Part shown: positions 6,443 through 8,959 of the stretch, piece after piece
Numbering within the stretch: position 1 is the first letter of the stretch
How the letters are laid out: every line of letters begins with the position of its first letter
NCBI GenBank assembly: GCA_009916335.1
Contig: SAAR01000136.1
Coordinates: 1-8,959, forward strand
Direction of reading: 5' to 3'
Length of the DNA stretch: 8,959 nucleotides
Source: Erysipelotrichia bacterium
Lineage (GTDB): Bacteria; Bacillota_I; Bacilli_A; Erysipelotrichales; Erysipelotrichaceae
The notes under the pieces: generated by a model
What the model was told of the DNA's origin: nothing
Seen by the model: only the letters and a program-made list of their open reading frames with translations
Databases searched by the model: none
Translations under genes and position numbers: made by a program

Positions 6443-7291
6443 TTATTTTATCGTAACATACGTGAGCATTTTTATGGCCTCAAGGCCACCTAAGAGCATA
6501 CTTAGCCCTCGTTTGACGCTTTTATCAATAAAACTATCATAGGGGTTAATGCGGATCAAATGCGCATTTAAGAATTGCTTTGCAATTCTTTCACTTTCAT
6601 ATCGTATGGTTGGAATTGCTGTTCCCGCACCAATCTCTATTACGACGATACGGGCTGTTTTATTTTGCTTAAGCCATTTACGATATCTTGCGATTTGTTG
6701 ATTAAAACGTTTTCCATTCCAATAAGACCAGTCTCCAAACATCAGTATATTTGGCCGAGCGATAGAACCACAATAAGGACATGAAGGTATGTTAAGCGCT
6801 AAAAATTTTTCTAAATCAACATTTATTTTAGTCTCGTTGGCACTCCATATCATTTTTTTACACTGGTTTACACATTGTAGATGATGAATGCTCCCATGAA
6901 CTTCAACAATTTTTTCTTCATCAAACCCTGCTTTTTGAAAGTGCCCATCTACATTGGAAGTATAGATGAAATAATTGTTATTTTTTGCAAGAACAAGCTC
7001 TCTTAAAGCATCAAAACCTTCATGAGGCGTAGTAGCACGGTATACATTGAGTCTTTGACCATAAAAAGCCCAAGCAAGAGAAGGATCTGTTTTAAACAGT
7101 TTTGGTGTAGCCATATCCTCAAAATGAAGTCCTTTATCTTTTAGCAGTGGATACGCTCTCCAAAAGCCCTCTTCTCCTCTAAAATCCGGTAAGCCACTAT
7201 CAACACCCATGCCAGCACCTGCCGTGATGAGAATTGCTTCGGCATCTTCAACCCGTTGCTTTGCAATGGCTATGGTTTCCTCACGTTGCAC
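6443..7291 (-). CDS. Sir2-family NAD+-dependent protein deacylase
   Basis: This 282-residue sirtuin has all catalytic elements. The NAD-binding loop is TAGAGMGVDSGLPDFRG (23-39), TSNVDGHFQKAG (111-122) takes the place of the classical T-Q-N-I-D motif, the catalytic His is H132 in VEVHGS, and a four-cysteine zinc site is formed by C140, C144, C171 and C174. RPNILMFGD (179-187) and the ribose-binding GAGTAIP (221-227) follow. It belongs to the bacterial branch with SNVDG rather than QNID. Sirtuins remove acyl groups from lysine using NAD+; several Sir2-domain proteins in phage-defence systems instead deplete NAD+, but those are usually fused to sensor domains, absent here. The GTG start at 7291 has AAAGGA six bases upstream. 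It has its own operator-promoter and is followed by the UDG-like gene. Confidence 0.92.
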   Translation of the reverse strand: MQREETIAIAKQRVEDAEAILITAGAGMGVDSGLPDFRGEEGFWRAYPLLKDKGLHFEDMATPKLFKTDPSLAWAFYGQRLNVYRATTPHEGFDALRELVLAKNNNYFIYTSNVDGHFQKAGFDEEKIVEVHGSIHHLQCVNQCKKMIWSANETKINVDLEKFLALNIPSCPYCGSIARPNILMFGDWSYWNGKRFNQQIARYRKWLKQNKTARIVVIEIGAGTAIPTIRYESERIAKQFLNAHLIRINPYDSFIDKSVKRGLSMLLGGLEAIKMLTYVTIK

Positions 7292-7335
7292 GTTGTATCC
7301 TTTATGTTCGTTGGCTATAAGTCTGCATTAACAGA

Positions 7336-7368
7336 ACTTTATCTTATCTTACGGACATAAAGTTGTCT
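7336..7368 (-). promoter_or_regulatory. promoter with operator copy 4 (GACA-N6-TGTC)
   Basis: Read on the minus strand, the repeat AGACAACTTTATGTCC (7353-7368) is followed by exactly 10 bases and ATAAAGT (-10 TAAAGT, 7336-7341). The Sir2 start lies at 7291. The -10 is the weakest of the set, but arms and spacing are conserved. The repeat begins only five bases after the stop codon of the WYL gene. Confidence 0.65.
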
Positions 7369-7372
7369 TTTT

Positions 7373-8296
7373 TTATTGAATACTTTGATGATACACTTCT
7401 ATTTTTTCTTTCACGATATCGGCAATCCATTGCGGTTCTAAGACTTTTATGTAAGGAACATACCAAAATATCAAAGGTACTATTTCCATTTCATGGGTAA
7501 TAGGCACAACAATCTCTACTGAACCGTCTGCATCTTTGCCCACGATGGTTTGTCCTTTCAGTGGTTTGCGCTCAAAATAGGTCATGACTTCTTTATCAAT
7601 GAGCAAATGTATATCAAAAAGCTCTTTGTCCAAATCAAACCAAATAGAATTTGCTTTTTTCAAACGTTCTTCCAACAGTGTATTAATCACAAACGTATTA
7701 TCTTGGATTGTGAGATCATTGATGGATTTGAGATAAAACTTTTTAAATTTATTGTCATCTTGTATGTCACGTGCCAATAAGTACCAAAAACTGTCAAAAA
7801 ATGCTAATTTAAGGGGCTGAACGTCAAAAAGATGTTTTTTGTAGGTAAAGCTAACGGTATGCTTTGTTTTAATCGCTTTTTCCAACAAAGAAAAAAGCTC
7901 TATATGACTTTCATCCAAAGATTCACTCTCGACATTCGCAAAAATAGGATGTTCTAATTGTTGAGAGATTTGTTTAAGGAGTGAATGTGCCTTGCCATAA
8001 AAACTACTGCCAGCATTTTTTGCCATCTCATCTAAAATACCAAGAATAATGCGCTCATTGGAATTAAGATTATCTTCGGCTTTTTTGCTATCGAGTTTCC
8101 ACATTCGCCCTTGTTTAACAGCTCCGTACTCACCTAAAACTTCATACAAGTCACGCTGAATGGTCTTTGTACTAACATCCATTTGTTTTGAGAGATCTTG
8201 AATACTCATACCATCGCATGATTGTTTTAAAAGCTCATAAATAGTGTTGATACGTTCCCATTTTGAATTATTTGATGGCCGTTCGACTTTTGGCAT
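7373..8296 (-). CDS. WYL-domain transcriptional regulator
   Basis: This 307-residue regulator has the usual three-part layout. The N-terminal winged helix-turn-helix lies at about residues 13-67, with the helix-turn-helix SIQDLSKQMDVSTKTIQRDL at 31-50. The WYL domain is at about 135-200, with the signature FWYLLARD (W171-Y172-L173). The C-terminal WCX-type domain is at about 225-305. WYL domains sense nucleic acid or nucleotide ligands, and such proteins often control phage-defence operons (BrxR and CapW types repress; others activate). Encoded inside the cluster, it is the best candidate to bind the GACA-N6-TGTC repeats; that link is inference. ATG 8296 has AAGGA six bases upstream. It is transcribed alone from a TATAAT promoter next to operator copy 5, allowing autoregulation. 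Confidence 0.92.
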   Translation of the reverse strand: MPKVERPSNNSKWERINTIYELLKQSCDGMSIQDLSKQMDVSTKTIQRDLYEVLGEYGAVKQGRMWKLDSKKAEDNLNSNERIILGILDEMAKNAGSSFYGKAHSLLKQISQQLEHPIFANVESESLDESHIELFSLLEKAIKTKHTVSFTYKKHLFDVQPLKLAFFDSFWYLLARDIQDDNKFKKFYLKSINDLTIQDNTFVINTLLEERLKKANSIWFDLDKELFDIHLLIDKEVMTYFERKPLKGQTIVGKDADGSVEIVVPITHEMEIVPLIFWYVPYIKVLEPQWIADIVKEKIEVYHQSIQ

Positions 8297-8323
8297 TATG
8301 TGTCCTTAATCAAGTGATAGGTC

Positions 8324-8352
8324 ATTATAGCGCAAGATATCTTTTAATAACG
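8324..8352 (-). promoter_or_regulatory. promoter of the WYL regulator gene
   Basis: A consensus -10 box TATAAT lies at 8324-8329 on the minus strand, giving a leader of about 20 bases before the ATG at 8296. No good -35 hexamer is seen at 17-base spacing (8347-8352). The near edge of operator copy 5 is 22 bases from the -10, one helical turn more than the 11-base distance at the other promoters, so a bound protein would sit at or just above -35 on the same face of the DNA. Confidence 0.55.
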
Positions 8353-8384
8353 GTCATATTTTTGTCCACTTTTATAATTATGAT
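8352..8384 (+). promoter_or_regulatory. promoter with operator copy 5 (GTCA-N6-TGTC)
   Basis: GGTCATATTTTTGTCC (8352-8367) keeps the right half-site TGTC and has one change in the left (GTCA for GACA). Exactly 10 bases follow, then TTATGAT (-10 TATGAT, 8379-8384), identical to copy 2. It serves the gene at 8405 and lies in the shared intergenic region with the divergent WYL gene. Confidence 0.65.
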
Positions 8385-8404
8385 ACACACAAGAAAGGGA
8401 AAAT

Positions 8405-8710
8405 ATGACAGAAAATATCATTGAATGTATTGAGGTGCCATCGAATCATACTTTAAAAAAATGTATGCAGATAAAAAGTCATAATCTCATAAGCATTGAA
8501 GAATTAAAGACACGATTATCACAAGTTTATATTTTAGAGACTCATTTGAAATTAGACGTGTATATGGCAATTTCTCACCATGTCTCAATAAAGGGGCTAT
8601 TCACTTTTTTGCAAGAACTTCAAAGCAATTTTGGGGACACCATAGAGTGTCAATTTAACTTTAAAATCACGCAAAAGACATTTTGTGAAATAAAGGTTAT
8701 GCTATGGTGA
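8405..8710 (+). CDS. small protein resembling the 3942 product (FtsZ-tail-like)
   Basis: This 101-residue protein is not recognised at family level. Residues 50-101 line up with residues 57-112 of the 3942 product in the order strand (LDVYMAISHH), helix (IKGLFTFLQELQSNFGD), strand (ECQFNFKITQ), final strand (CEIKVMLW). Both recall the C-terminal sandwich domain of FtsZ, without the GTPase half. Identity between the two is low, so shared fold rather than recent duplication is the claim. ATG 8405 has AAAGGGA upstream and operator copy 5 in front. Its stop overlaps the next gene by seven bases (ATGGTGA, 8704-8710), which again couples it to a larger partner as at 3942/4294. Confidence 0.68.
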   Translation: MTENIIECIEVPSNHTLKKCMQIKSHNLISIEELKTRLSQVYILETHLKLDVYMAISHHVSIKGLFTFLQELQSNFGDTIECQFNFKITQKTFCEIKVMLW

Positions 8711-8959
8711 AATTTAAGATCTATATGTTTAAAGCTCTATGGAAAATAGCTTTAATAAACAATTCAAATCGATTAAAATTTCCATTATATCTTATTGATG
8801 CTAGTAATAATAACAAATTTCCTGAGAGCAATAATTGTCAATTAAATATAGCTAATAACCTTCAATTATGTAGAAATTACACATTAGATGATTGGCAAAG
8901 ATTATTTAATAGAAGTTTTGAAAAAAAATGGAAATATAGTTTAAACGAAATAGTAGAAG
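8704..8959 (+). CDS. N-terminal part of an unrecognised gene, runs off the window
   Basis: Eighty-five codons are open from the ATG at 8704 to the right edge. The start overlaps the previous stop by seven bases and would be read by translational coupling. No domain is recognisable: an amphipathic start (FKIYMFKALWKIALI, residues 4-18) is followed by an Asn-rich stretch (14 Asn in 85 residues, including SNNNKFPESNN). The DNA is visibly more AT-rich than the neighbouring genes, which may mean separate acquisition. By position it corresponds to the deacetylase in the 3942-5739 operon, so it may encode the effector paired with the small 8405 protein. Later sequence would be needed to name it. Confidence 0.6.
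   Translation, partial: MVKFKIYMFKALWKIALINNSNRLKFPLYLIDASNNNKFPESNNCQLNIANNLQLCRNYTLDDWQRLFNRSFEKKWKYSLNEIVE

Noticed and set aside
8405..8959. Toxin-antitoxin pair of small antitoxin plus larger toxin
   Set aside because: The overlap and order fit, but neither protein shows a toxin or antitoxin motif and the second is truncated by the window, so the label is not supported.
1..8959. CRISPR array, tRNA or rRNA genes, insertion-sequence transposase
   Set aside because: No regularly spaced repeats, no tRNA-like cloverleaf or CCA end, and no transposase or integrase motif was seen in the window.

Overview
The window is an AT-rich bacterial accessory region. Strong AAGGAG-type ribosome binding sites, short leaders, -10 elements without a recognisable -35 and the codon usage suggest a Campylobacterota-like genome (Sulfurospirillum/Arcobacter type). 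That assignment is inference, because no taxonomic marker gene is present. At the left edge, bases 1-108 on the minus strand encode an internal piece of an aconitase-family enzyme that is cut off upstream by an in-frame stop. This looks like a disrupted core gene marking the edge of an inserted island.

The rest is a compact set of short, divergent and convergent operons. Region 200-1655 (-) holds a MoxR-like AAA+ ATPase followed by a small ankyrin protein. Region 1775-3141 (+) holds a DnaB-like RecA-fold protein with no P-loop, a small helical/winged-helix-like protein and a second ankyrin protein. At 3226-3759 (+) there is a lone gene of unknown function with a WFSG motif. Region 3942-5739 (+) holds a small protein resembling the FtsZ C-terminal domain, overlapping a class IV (HDAC11-like) deacetylase/deacylase with a novel N-terminal extension. 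A 12-bp hairpin at 5728-5756 ends this operon and the convergent one at 5745-7291 (-), which encodes a Sir2-family NAD+-dependent deacylase and a uracil-DNA-glycosylase-like protein. At 7373-8296 (-) lies a WYL-domain regulator. From 8405 to the right edge (+) there is a second small protein resembling the one at 3942, overlapping the start of a very AT-rich, Asn-rich gene that leaves the window.

A shared operator ties the operons together. An inverted repeat GACA-N6-TGTC (one copy is GTCA-N6-TGTC) occurs in five intergenic regions. In six promoter directions it is followed by exactly 10 bases and then a -10 box (T/A)TANNNT, so each repeat covers the -35 position. The two directions of the copy at 1709-1724 are both used. 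The WYL gene's own promoter has a TATAAT box one helical turn further from its copy. The simplest reading is one regulon controlled by the locally encoded WYL protein, whose family commonly regulates anti-phage systems. The genes make up a candidate undescribed system: AAA+ ATPase, inactive helicase-like protein, ankyrin adaptors, zinc- and NAD-dependent lysine deacylases, a UDG-like protein, and two small FtsZ-tail-like proteins each paired with a larger downstream gene. Whether it acts in defence, stress response or element maintenance cannot be decided from sequence alone.
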